Assembly: GCA_051453625.1 (NCBI GenBank)
Contig: JBOZIK010000001.1
Span: 186,420,189 to 186,484,188 of the forward strand
Direction: 5' to 3'
Source of the DNA: Welwitschia mirabilis
Lineage: Eukaryota > Gnetophyta > Gnetopsida > Welwitschiales
Length of the DNA: 64,000 nt
Under the pieces are notes generated by a model. That model saw only the letters and a program-made list of their open reading frames with translations. It did no database searches and had not been told where the DNA came from. Every line of letters begins with the position of its first letter. The stretch's first letter is position 1. A program made the position numbers and the translations under genes. Shown one piece after another: positions 24,060-36,051 of this stretch.

Positions 24060-26490
24060 GTTCCCAAGATTTTATGTAAAGAGAGATAGTGTGCACGAAT
24101 TTACAGGAATAAAAGGCTTTTACAAGAATTACCTCATTTAATAAGAAACAAGATGAGCAACATTTTTTTAAATAAATGGGAATTTTCATAAATAGTTATA
24201 ACACAAACATTTAATCATGCAAATGTGAAACTAATATTTCAGAGGATTTAAAATGTTAAAAACGTTTTTAAGTTTTTGCCAATCATTGTTATAAGCCTAA
24301 ACATTGCAAAATAGAAGACCTACATTGCCATAAGTTTTCTGAAAAATGCTTAGACTAGAAACAGTTTAACCATCAACAACACAACTATCTTAATAAAACA
24401 TTTGTTTTTTAACAAATAATTTACAAAACTATTCAAAAAGGCTCAGGAAATCTGGAACTGTGTTCCTTCTTAACTTCTTTCTGGATCAATTTCACAGTGA
24501 ATCTGCTTTGCCACTACAAAAATGATTTAAATTCATTTCTATAGGACTCTGGAAATTCGATACACTTAACCGGGCTTTGAAGAAAATGTCTTGTTGTTTA
24601 CTACTATTGGATGTCATTACATGTCGCCTTATTCGATTTCTGAACTTTTCTTCCCTCTTACACACAGGTTCTGCAAATGCAGGTATTCAAATAGAATTGA
24701 GCCGGGCTTGGACATCCAATCTCTCTAGCGTTGCTGGATCCCCCTGCAATAAATTTCTTTTCTCTCGAATCTACAGAAGAGATGCTTCAACATAAAAGAT
24801 CTCCACATTTGCAACACAGGGAATAAAGCCTTTTGATCAGATTTGAATTTGTTTAAGAAGCAGACCTAAAACTCTGAATTAGAATCACTACACCCACTCC
24901 TATAACATTCAGGACTTAATTTATAGAATTTCATCATTCAAAAAATGGTAAAATGATCATAACAGATCCAAGAGATGCAGATCTATATTTGACAGATTAA
25001 TAAGAATGTCAAAAAAATTGTAGAAATGTCTTATATGATAAACATTAGACAAATATTAAAAGGGTTGTGCAAGAAGTAGCTTGCAGGTGGAGTTGAATCG
25101 TTAAAAAAAAACATTTTGCTGATATGATCAGGCAAGACGACTACATACAAATATAACCTAGATGCGCTTCTAGACTGCACATTTCTAACTCCTTCTACTC
25201 GGCTATTATAAGTTCTATAGAAATGCTGCTATGTTCAGAGGCAACTTCGGCATTTGCTATTTCTTATTCTTCAATTTAGAAACACAAACAGAAGATCTTT
25301 TTCGTTGTTTTGCAAGAGAATTGCCTTGTAAAATTTTGTATCTTCATCTCAACGATATAACTTCTGCTGAGTCTTTTCTTTCATAGCCTTTGCCTTCTGC
25401 AATTACTTTCTGTTTTCTCACAGAGTTCATTGAAATCCTGGCGAAGACTTATGAGATCATCCACTGTAGATGACGTTTCTTCGAATCCACACTTCCCGGG
25501 CATGATTTCCCTCAAAATCCATATGAAATAATGAACTGTAAATCAATACATGACAAAGTGATCTAGCGGACTGAATTTTTTGGAGGCCGAAATAGAGAAA
25601 TTGAAACCACAAAGGAGGTGAATCCAGAGGATTGTGAGCAGGAGAGGATTCTTGCAATCACATAGTACAAGAACCATATATTGCTGCAAACAAAATGAAT
25701 CAACAAAGTCATGGTTAAAGTAAATTCTGATTCATGTAATGGATCGATGCCTGGAACATTAAGATGAACTTGATGTTATAGAAAACTTCAATGAATCTGC
25801 AGGATTTGATTTACAACATTTCCATTTTCTTTAATTTCAAAAATGATACATGTCTCCCCCTTTTTTAACTTACTAGCTTTGCTGCTTAAAGAACCTTATA
25901 AAAGAAGTTTGAATGCTTTAGGTATTGAGTTCAAAGGAATTAGTAATCTAGTCTCATTTTTTGAAGATTTATCAGTGGTGCATAGGATTTTTACATTGAT
26001 TCCAAAGAGTGTCCATGGTTAACTTCTTGAAATCTACTTCAGAAAAATTCATTTTTAGTGGATATGCAAAAAGAGCTTGTAAGAACAATACTTTTTCTAA
26101 GATTAAGGAACAATGTTTGTACTCATAAAACTAAATGGGTAAACACCCCAAGACTAATTTCAAGATACTTAGCATCAAGAACTGAATGTAGAAGAAATCT
26201 CATGGATATAATTTGCAAATAGGATTTTGATGTATAAATCATTCACCCTTAAAACTAAGGGTTTTATCAACCTTAAAAGTGTAAAGAAATACAATGAGAC
26301 TTGAACTTTGATGACTAGCGATGAGGCTATCATGGCCATCTCATGTATGCAAGATTTTGGAATTTTTAACAAGAATCTGTATAACAATATGTAGCAAGAC
26401 TTTATAAAGGATTCAAACCATTGTGACCTTAATGGCATCATAGAATTTCTCATTAATCTCACCCTTGACATTAAGGGCACAATTATGGAA
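24060..26490 (-). mobile_element. Copia 3' LTR (left copy, ~2.4 kb), CpG-rich relative to surroundings
   Basis: Collinear with 32112-34331. By eye it keeps about 24 CpG dinucleotides (for example ccgggc near 24571 and cccgggc near 25496), where the partner keeps about two. Open frames inside it (24577-24795, 25457-25657, 26175-26495) have no family resemblance and are not conserved in the partner, so I do not call genes. Its length is large for a copia LTR. Confidence 0.75.
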
Positions 26491-26764
26491 AACACACTAA
26501 CAAGAAATCTAGAAACACATACATATTTGAAAAAAATGGTGAAAAAGAAACCAAAGAAATATTGCCATTTTTATCATTGAGGTGGTCTCAACTTTTTATG
26601 TCTATTTTGCCCTTCTGTCTTTCACTTGATCTCAATGTTAAGGATTACAAGTCTCCCTCTTAATTCTTGGAATCTTTCTTTGGCAAGTAACTTTGTGAAT
26701 AAATTAGCTAGCTGCAATTTTAAAGGCCAATAATAAAGAATATAAGTCCATCTTCAACTAGATT

Positions 26765-28350
26765 TCAAATGAAATGGAATTTTATATCAATGTGCTGGTT
26801 TCTAGAATGCATAACTAGATTCTTAGAAATTGCAATGGTAGAAGCACTATCACATAAGACATGTATAGACTTTTCAACAAGAATTGTGAAATCTTCCAAT
26901 AGTTTATCAAGCCATACTAATTGTTGACTTACAAAATGGTCTGCCATATATTCAGCCTTAGTAGTGGAAAGAGCCACATAGGATTGTTTTTGTCCTTGTC
27001 CAAGAAAAGAGGCTTCCACCATTGTGCTCTTTCTATCATTAAGACTACCCACCCAATCTACATTGACATAACCAGTAAGTTGTGTATTATTATTTGCCTC
27101 ATAAAATAAACCATAATTCAATGTTCCTTTAATATAATGCAAAACTCTTTTGATAGCATCAAGATGATGCTTTCTAGAACAAGTTATAAATCTAAACATT
27201 AAACCAACTGTATATTGAATATCAGCACGAGTTGTAGTTACATACATCAAGCTTCCTATTATGGATCTATAGATGTGCTCATTAATTGCATCTTCATCCA
27301 TATCCCTTTTGAGTTTATGATTGATTGGTAAGGGAGTGGAAATGGATTTACATTCATGCGTATCAAATTTATTTATTGTATCAAATGCATATTTACCTTG
27401 ATTCAGAAAAAAGAACCCCATTGAGATTACTAGATTTGGATTCCAAGATAATAAGAAAGTTAGCCAAGATTTGTCATTCCAAACTCTCTTTTAACATCCA
27501 CCTTGAATTTTTCAATAATATTTTTATTTGTGTCATCAAATATTACATCATCAACGTAAATGAGGACAAAAATTGAATTGCCTTTGGTGGTTTTCTTATA
27601 TAATGTATTTTTAGCATGACATCTCTTATAACCACGATTTCAGAAATATGAATATAACCTTGAAAACCAAGCCCTTAGGACTTATTTAAAGCCATACAAT
27701 GATCTTTCAATAAATAAACATGTTCTTCTACACCTTCTTTTAGAAAACCTTAGATTGTGAGATGTACACCTCTTCTTCAAGAACCCCATTTAGGAAGGTA
27801 GATTTGACATCTATTTGTCAAATAATCATATAATTTTTAGAAGCGTAGGTAAGAAAGGCTTGTACTAATTCATAGTCTATGCTTTCTTCCTATAAATAAC
27901 CAAGAATAACAAGACAAGCTTTATGTTTGTTAATTGTATCATTAGAATTGTATGTAATTATATAAATCCATTTCATGCCAGTAACATTTTTATTTTCTAG
28001 CCTAGGAACAAGGACTCACGTCTTATTTTTCTATATTTGAGAAATTCCTCTTCCATAGTCTTAACCCAGTGTGGATGTTTACTAGCATTCTTATAATGAA
28101 CAAGATAGTAATTGAGGGATTCATAACCTAAGGCTAAATAATCTTTCATAAGATAATTACATACTTTTTCTTCAACAATGCCATTAACATTTTTGGCTTC
28201 TTATTCTTATAGGTGCTTCTTGAGGATCTATGATGTTAGATTGATTATGATAAGAGGTTAGCCTCTTATGTTTTGATTGAACTTCAAGATTTTAATCTAA
28301 TAATCTAGATAGATTTTAAGGTTCATTTTTATCTTGAATAGGAACTTGAT
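26765..28350 (-). pseudogene. Copia reverse transcriptase and RNase H
   Basis: RT begins near 28000 (TGMKWIYIITYN, then QIDVKSTFLNGVLEEEVYI near 27770), with an intact YVDD at 27558-27547. The 26765-27421 open frame (218 codons) holds the RT tail and RNase H: FDTHECKSISTPLPINHK, RSIIGSLMYVTTTRADI, LHYIKGTLNYGLFY, VNVDWVGSLNDRKST, VALSTTKAEYMA, CDSASTIAISKN and RNQHIDIKFHFI. These are hallmark copia blocks in correct order. A short SWSSKK-type segment is altered, and stops and shifts interrupt the region upstream of 27421. Confidence 0.9.
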
Positions 28351-28359
28351 TGGATTGAT

Positions 28360-29690
28360 AAGTCACACCTTATTTGAGTTTGAAATTGGAATGCCTTTTA
28401 TCATCAACATCATCATTAGAATAACTAGAATTAGAATTATAATAAGTAGGAACTCATAATAATTGGAATCAGAAGTTGGTAATTCAAAAGGAAGAAAATT
28501 AACATCAATACATTCTAAAATGTTTCTTGAATTTAAGTTACAACATCTATAAGCCTTTCTTTTATTAGAGTAATCAAGAAAAATATAATATTTGGATCTA
28601 AATTCCAATTTATCTTGGCCTAGCTTGATGTTTTTAACATAACATCTAGATCCAAAAATTTGTAAATGAGACAAATTGAGTCTAATGCCACACCATTGTT
28701 CATATGGAGTGGAGTGACCAAGATGCCTTGTCNNNNNNNNNNTGATGTATTAATTGTTTTAACACAAAAGACTTTATTAAGATTAGCTTAAAGCCATCTG
28801 GTTCTTTTTATATCTACTAGAGAGATATTTTTTCTTTTCATAAATCCATTTTTTTATGGATTATAAGCGATTATCAGTTGGTAGGTAATGCCATTATTTT
28901 AAAAATAAGATTAAAAATCATTTAATAAGTACTCTCCTCATCAATTAGTTCTTAGGCACTTAATCTTGATGTCTATTTCTCTTTCATCCATATTTGAAAA
29001 AAATTAAAACATTGTAAAGCTTGAGGTTTATATTTTAATAAATAAACATAAGATAATCTTAAAAAATTATCAATAAATGTAATAAAATACTTACAACCAC
29101 TTAGAATAGAAGATCTAAAGGAACCACAAATATATGAATGCACTAATGACAATTTTGAGATGATCTAGTTAAGACTTTTGAAAAAAAGACCCTTTTTTAC
29201 TTTTCTTGAATGAATTTCTTACATGTATTAGTGGGTTTAATTTGGAGATTGGATGAACTCCTAACAAGATTGTGTTGAATTATTTCCTTTATGTATGTGG
29301 TTGAGATGTGTCCTAATTTTCTATGTTATGTCCAAAAATATTCTTTGCTAGAAACTAAATATTTTTTAAATGTGATTTGATACAAATTATTTTCTATTTT
29401 GGGAACTTCTAGAATTTGTTTTCCTTTAGATAAGATGCACTTTTCATTCTTAAACTTATCTTTGAAATCATTTCCAATTAAGTTCCCTAAACTAATAAGA
29501 TTGTAATGAGCATTAGAAACATAGAAAACATCATGAATGGTAAAATTCTTATCTTTGTAGTTTTAATAAGAAGAGTATTATGATCTTTGATTTCTTATGA
29601 GGCTCTGCCTCCGAAGCTTAAAACCTCATAATTTGCTTTAAAAAATTATTGGAACAAGTACTTTTGATAGGTAACGTGTATAAGTAGCTT
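28360..29690 (-). pseudogene. Copia integrase
   Basis: Zinc-binding HHCC region near 29300-29150 (the part reading LVRSSSNLQIKPTNTCKKFI), catalytic core about 29110-28760 (FIDNFLRLSYVYLLKYK, then QALQCFNFF), and the post-core segment in the open frame 28363-28674 (SHLQIFGSRCYVKNIK; KAYRCCNLNSRNI), typical of copia. A 10-base gap lies at 28733-28742. Sequence up to about 29690 still reads as polyprotein (ANYEVLSFGGRAS). The protease upstream is missing, displaced by the insertion at 29690-30840. Confidence 0.82.
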
Positions 29691-30840
29691 CTATTAATGT
29701 ATCAAGAGGTGAGCTTTGAAGGATTTACAAATCCCAAAAAGGAGAGAGGGTGTTAGTGGAAGGGGGAAAGGGGTAGGAAAGGGTGAATAGGCTTTTAACA
29801 AAATAACCCTACAAAAAATTATAGAAATTCATATAATAATAAATTTAAATAAAAATTAAAAGATATATCTTAATGAATTCAATTAGAGTTAACAAAAGAA
29901 AATAATAGTAATGAAAACTAAAAAATGTGCACCAAACAAAGTAATTTATAATGGTTCAAGAAACACCCCTGCTCCACTCTTAACTATCAGCTTTAATCCT
30001 AAGCTGATCTGGATCTTTATTACTTTTCTTTTAGGTTTCTAAGTCAACTTGTAACCTTTACAAATGAACTTTTGAGGCTCAATATTAACCTGTATAAAAC
30101 AATTCTTTTGGTAATGGTAGTATGCCTAAGGGCACTAGCTCATTGGATCTAAAATACAATAATGACGGATCTTATTGCTTAGAGCAAAAGTTCAAAATTA
30201 CAAGCTCATACAATGCAAAACATACCTTGACCAAATAGATATCAATAATATAAAATTTTCTTTTCTTTTAGAAAATTATTGATCAAAAAGTTTCTATTCG
30301 TTTCTTTATATATGAGACATGTTTAGTAAATTGAAAAAAGTTTCTAATACAATAATGGATAAAAATGGGATGGAGTAATGTCTAGGACATAGTCTAAAAA
30401 GTTATGCTTCTACTTTGACTGATCAACTCCTTGAAACATTTGGTTGACCCGATTGATTGCCATTACTTGAGTTGATTGATCCCTCTTTATTTCAGTCGAC
30501 CCAAGGAGCCCTTGTCATATGATCTAGTTGACTCCATATAATATTTAGTCAACTATCTTTGCTTAGGTCTAGTTAATCTTCATGAAATTTCATTAACCAT
30601 CTTTGTTTAGGTTTATTTGTTCCTTCTCAAATCTAGTTGACCTCTTATAAACTTTGACAATTTTTGGAAAATGAAATTTGAAAGAAACATCAATATTTAT
30701 TTGACCTACTAGACTTCATTAACCTATAATTTTTGGATCATATTTAAACTACAAATGATATGTTAGTTTGATATTAATTTAGCAATGTAACTCAATAGAT
30801 TTGTTAAAGGATATGATTAAAACTAATTGTGTTTTAATCA
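29690..30840. repeat. Unclassified non-coding insertion between copia gag and integrase
   Basis: About 1.15 kb with no coding similarity sits where protease should be. It includes a G-rich piece (gaatagg after ggggtaggaaagggt, near 29770-29795), a T-rich middle, and degenerate direct repeats of about 45 bp near 30520-30610 (tctagttgactccat...tagtcaactatctttg, then tctagttaatcttcat...cattaaccatctttg). TAGTTGACT/AGTCAACTA arms make the unit partly self-complementary. No LTR or terminal inverted repeat could be fixed. It may be a non-autonomous element or a decayed solo LTR. Confidence 0.45.
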
Positions 30841-31790
30841 CAAATTCTCCTACTCATTCTTCCTCTTATTTTAATTCACTTTTTCTTCTAATCTTAGTTG
30901 TTTTGAAGATTTAGTTTATTTTTCTATGTTGGCTTTATTTGTATCACTACATCTTTTTTTCCTACCATCTTTGATAAGATGATCATTTTGGTGGTAATAA
31001 TGACATTTTTTAGCTTCTTTCTAGTTGAGGGATGATGGGGTATTATCAAAATTGAATTACTTTTTTCATGAAGTTGGCTTCTTTCTTGTCCTGTTCTAGG
31101 ACCTATACCTTGACTTCTACCTCTTCCTATTTCATTATATTACCTTCTTCCTCTATAACTACCACTACCTCTACCACAATGAAATTCTTTTAAATTAGTA
31201 TCATTTTCCTCCTTATGTTTCTTAAGGGTGAGCTCATATTGAATAAGTCTATTAGAGAGTCATTTAGAAGAGAGGATTCTTAAGTCTAAGATACTATAGA
31301 GGGTAATGGATATGGGATTAAATGGTTTTATAATAAATCTTAAGATTTTAAGGGCAAAATCATTATTTTTGACTTCATAATCTAAATCATACATCATTTT
31401 AACTATGTCTTTAAACCTTCAAATGTATGCTTCTACATTTTCATTCTCTTTGATTTTCATGTTGTTAAATTGGGTTCTAAGCCTAATGGCCTTCATGTTT
31501 TCATGTCCTTGATACGCTTCATCTAACCCTTTTCATAATCTATAAGTTGATTTAAGTTTGTTAATTTTCTTAAACTCACTATGAAGCATGCATGAATGAA
31601 TAATTGTCATAGCATTAGAATTTTCCTTTATACATTTGTAATAATATATTGTATGATCTTTAGGTTTTGCATAGGCTAAATCAACTTTTGTATAGTCCCA
31701 AAGTCCTTTTACTTTGAGGTAGAGCTACATTCTTCTTTTTCAAACCTCAAATACTTTAACATTAAATTGGGGAACATTGCCTCTACCCAT
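30840..31790 (-). pseudogene. gag: Copia gag
   Basis: Start ATG at 31790-31788 on the minus strand (MGRGNVPQFNVKVFEV). The capsid reads KGLWDYTKVDLAYAKP, AMTIIHSCMLHSEFKK, MMYDLDYEVKNNDFALKIL and LIQYELTLKKHKEENDTN, the familiar UBN2-type gag of plant copia. A glycine/arginine-rich linker (CGRGSGSYRGRR) and a damaged zinc knuckle (reading YYHQNDHLIKDG) follow. About 300 bases separate it from the primer-binding site. Stops are mainly at Gln and Trp codons. Confidence 0.82.
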
Positions 31791-32087
31791 GTCTATAACA
31801 TATCCTGATTCAAAATAGAAGTAAATCAAGATTTAGATAAGAAGGAGATAATTTTCAAGAATTTATAAAATAAGATTAATAAGTAGTCAATAATTTTTTT
31901 AATATTTGATAGAAACAAATATAAAGGCCAAATTGAAATTTGTCAAGAATAGAACAAGATTAAGAAATTGACATGAATTAGAAGTTAAGAGCTTATTAAA
32001 ACTTAGATAAAAACTAGATCAAGCATTAAATAAGATTTTAAAAAAATTAACAAAAATTAGAAGTGAATTGTCAAGAAATATATAGGG

Positions 32088-32099
32088 GCTCTAATACCA
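32088..32099 (-). promoter_or_regulatory. Primer-binding site for initiator tRNA-Met
   Basis: The minus strand reads TGGTATTAGAGC, one C-to-T change from the canonical plant TGGTATCAGAGC. It lies about 12-20 bases inside the 5' LTR end, fixing the element's orientation. Confidence 0.88.
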
Positions 32100-32111
32100 A
32101 ATTAAATTTTA

Positions 32112-34331
32112 TAATGTCTATGATTTTATGTAAAAAGAGATGATATGCAAAAATTTATAAAAATAAAAGGCTTCTATAAGAATTACCTCATTTAATAATA
32201 AATAAGATGTGAAGCATTTTAATAAATGAAAATTTTCACAAATACTTATGATACAAATATTTAATCATGCAAATGTTAAACTAATATTTTACAAGATTTA
32301 AAATTATAATAGCCTTTTTTATGTTTTTTCCAATCATTATTATAATTCTAAACTTTGAAACATAAAAGATTCACATTGCCATAGGTTTTCTGAATAATGC
32401 TTAGACTATAAATAACTACTTTTCCATTACAAAAACTATTTGAACTTGTTTCTATAGAACTCTAAAAATTTGATACACTTAACTAGGATTTCCAGATAAC
32501 ATCTCATTGTCTATTGTTATTGGATGTTACTAGATGTTATCTTGTTTGATTTCTAAACTTTTCTTTCCTCTCACACATAAGTTCTAGAAATGCAGGTATG
32601 GAAATACAATTGAGCTAAGCTTGGATGCTTAACCTCTTTACTATTGCTGGATCCCCTTCTAATGGATTTCGTTCTTTCAAATCCAGAAAAGAGACATTTC
32701 AAAATAAAAGATCTTTTGCAGCTTAGAGAAGAAAACCTTTTAAACAAATTTAAACTTGTTTGAGAAGAAGATCTAAAACTCTAAATTAAAACCATCACAT
32801 CCATTTCTTTAAAATTTATAAGTTTATTTATAAAATTTCATCATTTAAAAAATGGTAATAGGATCATAATAGATCTAAGAGATGTAAATCAATGTTTAAT
32901 AGATGAATTAGAATGGACATAAAAGAAGGAGTTTGTAGCTTGAGTTGAATCATTATAAATAAAATATTTTAATGATGTGATTAGGTAAGATGATTACATA
33001 TGAATGTAACATAGATGTGCTTCTACAGAGTTCATTTTTAACTCCTTCTACTTTATTATTATAAGTTCTATAGAAATACTACTATGTGCATAGTAGCTTT
33101 AACCTTTTCCATTTCTTCTTCTTCAATTTAGAATACAAACAGAAGATCTCTTCTATTGTGTTGCAAGAGAACCACCTTGTATAATTTTGTATTCTTATCT
33201 TAATAATCTAACTTGTACTGAGTCTTACTTTCATAGCCTTTTCCTTTTGTAATTGCTTTCCATTTTCTAATAAAACTAATTAAAACCCTAATGAAGGCTT
33301 ATGAGGTCATCTACTATAGATGACTCTTCTTTGATTCCATGCTTCTTAAGAATGATTTTCCTTAAAATTCATATTAAACAATGAGCTATAAATTAATACA
33401 TGGCAATATATTGAAGATTGACTTTTCCAAAGGCTAAAAGAGAGAAATTAAAACAACAAAGGAGGTGAATCGAAATGATTGTGAATAGGGAAGAATTATT
33501 GCAATCACTTAATAAAAAAACCATATATTATTAAAAAATAAAATGAATCAATAGAGTGATGGTAAAAGTAAATTTGGATTCATGTAATGGATTAATGTCT
33601 AGAACTTTGGGATAAACTTAGTATTATGAAAATCATTAACAAATATATAGGATTTGATTTATAGCATCTCTAGTTTTTTCAATTTCAAAAATGATACATC
33701 TCTTTCCTTTTTTTAGCTTACTAGCTTTAATAACTTATAAAAGAAGTTTGAATGCTTTAGGTCTTGATTTAAAAATAATTAATTATTTATTCTCTCTTCT
33801 TGAAGATTTATTAGTGGTACATGTGATTTTTACATTGATTTCCAAGAGTGTCCATGGCCAAATTTTTAAAATATACTTGAGACAAATTAATTTCCAACAT
33901 AATGGTTATGCAAAGAGAGTTCTTAAGAATATTATTTTTTTAAGATTAAGATATAAATAAGAATGTTTGTATTCATAAAACTAAAAGGGTAAAAAATTCA
34001 AGAATAATTTCAAAAAGTTAACATCAAGAACAAAATGTATAAGAAATCCCAAGGACATAATTTACAAATGGGTATTTTATGCATAAATAATTTACCCTTA
34101 ACAACTAAGGTTGTTATCAACCTTAAGAGTATGAAGAAATACAAATAAAACTTGAACTTTGATAACTAATTATGAGGCTACCAAGGGTCACCTTATATAT
34201 GTAATATTTTACAATTTTTAACAATAATCTATAAAAATAATATGAAGTAAGACTTTATAAAGGAGTTAGGCCATTATGATCTTAATGGAATCATAGAATT
34301 TATCATCAACTTAGACATGTATACAATTGTT
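32112..34331 (-). mobile_element. Copia 5' LTR (right copy, ~2.2 kb), strongly decayed
   Basis: Collinear with 24060-26490 but with nearly all CpG sites converted to TG or CA (ccgggc to ctagga near 32483; gagccgggc to gagctaagc near 32612). The open frame 33691-33960 is part of this LTR and not a gene. It is bounded outside by R1 from about 34332. Confidence 0.78.
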
Positions 34332-34425
34332 TTTGGTACATATTATATAGAAGAAAATGTTCTTGCTAGTAGAAATAATGAATACTTAAATGACAAAAAA
34401 CTATTTTATATTTGATTATAATATT
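34332..34425 (+). repeat. Dispersed repeat R1, second copy, right part
   Basis: tacatattatatagaag, then gttcttgctagtagaaata and gaatacttaaatga match 6911-7000. It completes the R1 copy split by the copia element. Confidence 0.75.
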
Positions 34426-34899
34426 GTTGTGATGCATATTTATGCAAACATTATGCTCTTAAGAAGATTCTGTATTTACAAAAAAATATAGATTTTTCAT
34501 AACACAACACAATAATACAGACGAAATTGAACCTAAATTTTGTATTCTTATTAAAGATGTAAGCTGGAATAAAGAAAATTTATTGTAAGATGAAACACTT
34601 ACATACTTTAACAATAAAAATACATAATAATGTAGAAAATAATAATGTAAATAGACTTATGAAAATCTGAGCTAAGTGCAACTTCTCTCTGATTACTGGA
34701 TCATCTTGTCATAGAGATCAATCTTGTATAGTCAAGATTAATCAAGAAATATCATCCTTAGATCAAGACCAACCTAAGCTATTAATTATATTAAACAAAA
34801 TATAAAAGTATGTAAAATTAATCTAGGAAAGAAAAGATAATGCACCTAAACTAACAATACTGAACCTTAACAAAGGTTGCCCTCATAATCTATATTTCT
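34426..34899. other. Gene-free stretch
   Basis: No homology or coding signal recognised between the R1 end and the chromovirus LTR remnant. Confidence 0.5.
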
Positions 34900-35285
34900 T
34901 TTTACCATTTTAAGGTCATTTCATTATAAACAAAAACATATAAAATCAATAATAATAATGAGGAATAATTTAATAAAAGATGGAATTTATTAGTAAAAAT
35001 AGTGGATTACATTCCTTATCATGAGCCAACAACCCTAGACTACTAGTCAAAGGTAAAGACATGGATTATGATCTAAGTCCTTCTCTTAACACCCTTACAG
35101 TTTAGCCAAGGTTGTCGTCGATTACATCCATCTAATATATCCACCTCCACCTAATATCATAGGCTTATATTACATAATGAAGGGATACAATTTTCATACT
35201 TGAATNNNAACTATTAATATATCTTGTTTATTATGATAAATTAGTGTCTTAACATTCTTATTTATAAAATAGTGAATTTTTAACA
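34900..35285 (-). mobile_element. Chromovirus 3' LTR remnant on minus strand
   Basis: On the minus strand it starts TGTTAAAAATTC at 35285 and contains the block cattatgtaatataagcc, shared with the 2691-3042 LTR (about 2800-2820). A 3-base gap lies at 35206. The far end is uncertain by tens of bases. A purine tract (aagggaaaggaaa, about 35303-35291) precedes it, and before that comes the AAGGATGAGCACAA segment also found before the first LTR. Confidence 0.6.
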
Positions 35286-35449
35286 TGATGTTTCCTTTCC
35301 CTTAAGCATTGTGCTCATCCTTGAGTGTGGTTTCTCCTCTTATTCTATCTTTTATGAAGGTGTGCTTATTCAAATTATTTTTTTGTATTATCTACAAATA
35401 GTAAGGGAATGAAAACATTGTATATTAATAAATACACTAAAAAGTAAGA

Positions 35450-36045
35450 AAATAGCATACCATGTTTTATTAAAGAAATAGCATACCATGTTTTATTAAA
35501 ATGTTTGAAAAATATCTCCTGCATATACTACCTGCTTTTCCAAGTTTGTTGATTACAATGGATACATTGGATGAGTACTTTCTTTTCATTTTTATTTTAA
35601 AATTTCTTTTGTATTAGTATCTAAAACCTTTTCTGGCTAGATTTATCTACATAAGAGTTGTGATACTCATCTTACTTGAGTATCTTATCCTTATAGATAG
35701 TGTTTTATCTTTTGGTAGGCATATTTAGTTGAATTAATTTCTAAAGTAAAAAGGATTCTTTTAAGTTTGAGTGGTAAGATGCTGATGAAGTTGTTAATTA
35801 ACTACTTTTTAAAGAAGTTCTTTTGTTATTTCATAAGATGTTGAAATTCAGACTAATGTTTATCTAGCGGACATTTTCCCAAGTGTAGGCATTGGAATTC
35901 CATTATTTGATCTTTTATGAAGTCTTTTGGGATGAATTATTTTTTGAATTCTTCCACAAAGATATCCCAAGATACTTGTTCATGATGTTTATGCTAGCAT
36001 TGAGACCATCATTCTTGTGCATTTTTTACTAAGAAGACAGTGGTG
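35450..36045 (-). pseudogene. Chromovirus remnant with gag next to chromodomain, most of pol absent
   Basis: On the minus strand, 36030-35840 reads as a gag core (FVEEFKK, then FIPKDFIKDQIMEFQCLHLG near 35940-35880), while 35580-35480 reads as the C-terminal chromodomain-like segment (KVLIQCIHCNQQTW; YMQEIFFKHFNK) that matches 2400-2510. Protease, RT, RNase H and integrase are missing between them, so this looks like a large internal deletion. A 25-26 bp direct repeat (aatagcataccatgttttat) occurs twice at about 35451-35500. Confidence 0.55.
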
Positions 36046-36051
36046 TACATG

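Larger units (their letters stand above)
24060..34331 (-). mobile_element. Ty1/copia LTR retrotransposon, minus strand, inserted in R1
   Basis: On the minus strand the order is 5' LTR (34331 down to ~32112), primer-binding site (32099-32088), gag (31790-30840), an unrelated insertion, integrase (29690-28360), RT and RNase H (28350-26765), 3' LTR (~26490-24060). Integrase before RT defines copia. R1 sequence lies on both sides (ending about 24055, resuming about 34332), and the uninterrupted R1 copy shows the empty site near 6885-6912. A target duplication could not be fixed because the flanks have decayed. Confidence 0.85.

Noticed and set aside
24577-25657. Open frames in the CpG-richer copia LTR as host genes
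   Set aside because: The collinear LTR at 32112-34331 does not keep these frames and no family resemblance is visible.
26921-27576. Plus-strand ORFs at 26921-27109 and 27325-27576
   Set aside because: Shadows of the copia RT/RNase H reading on the minus strand.
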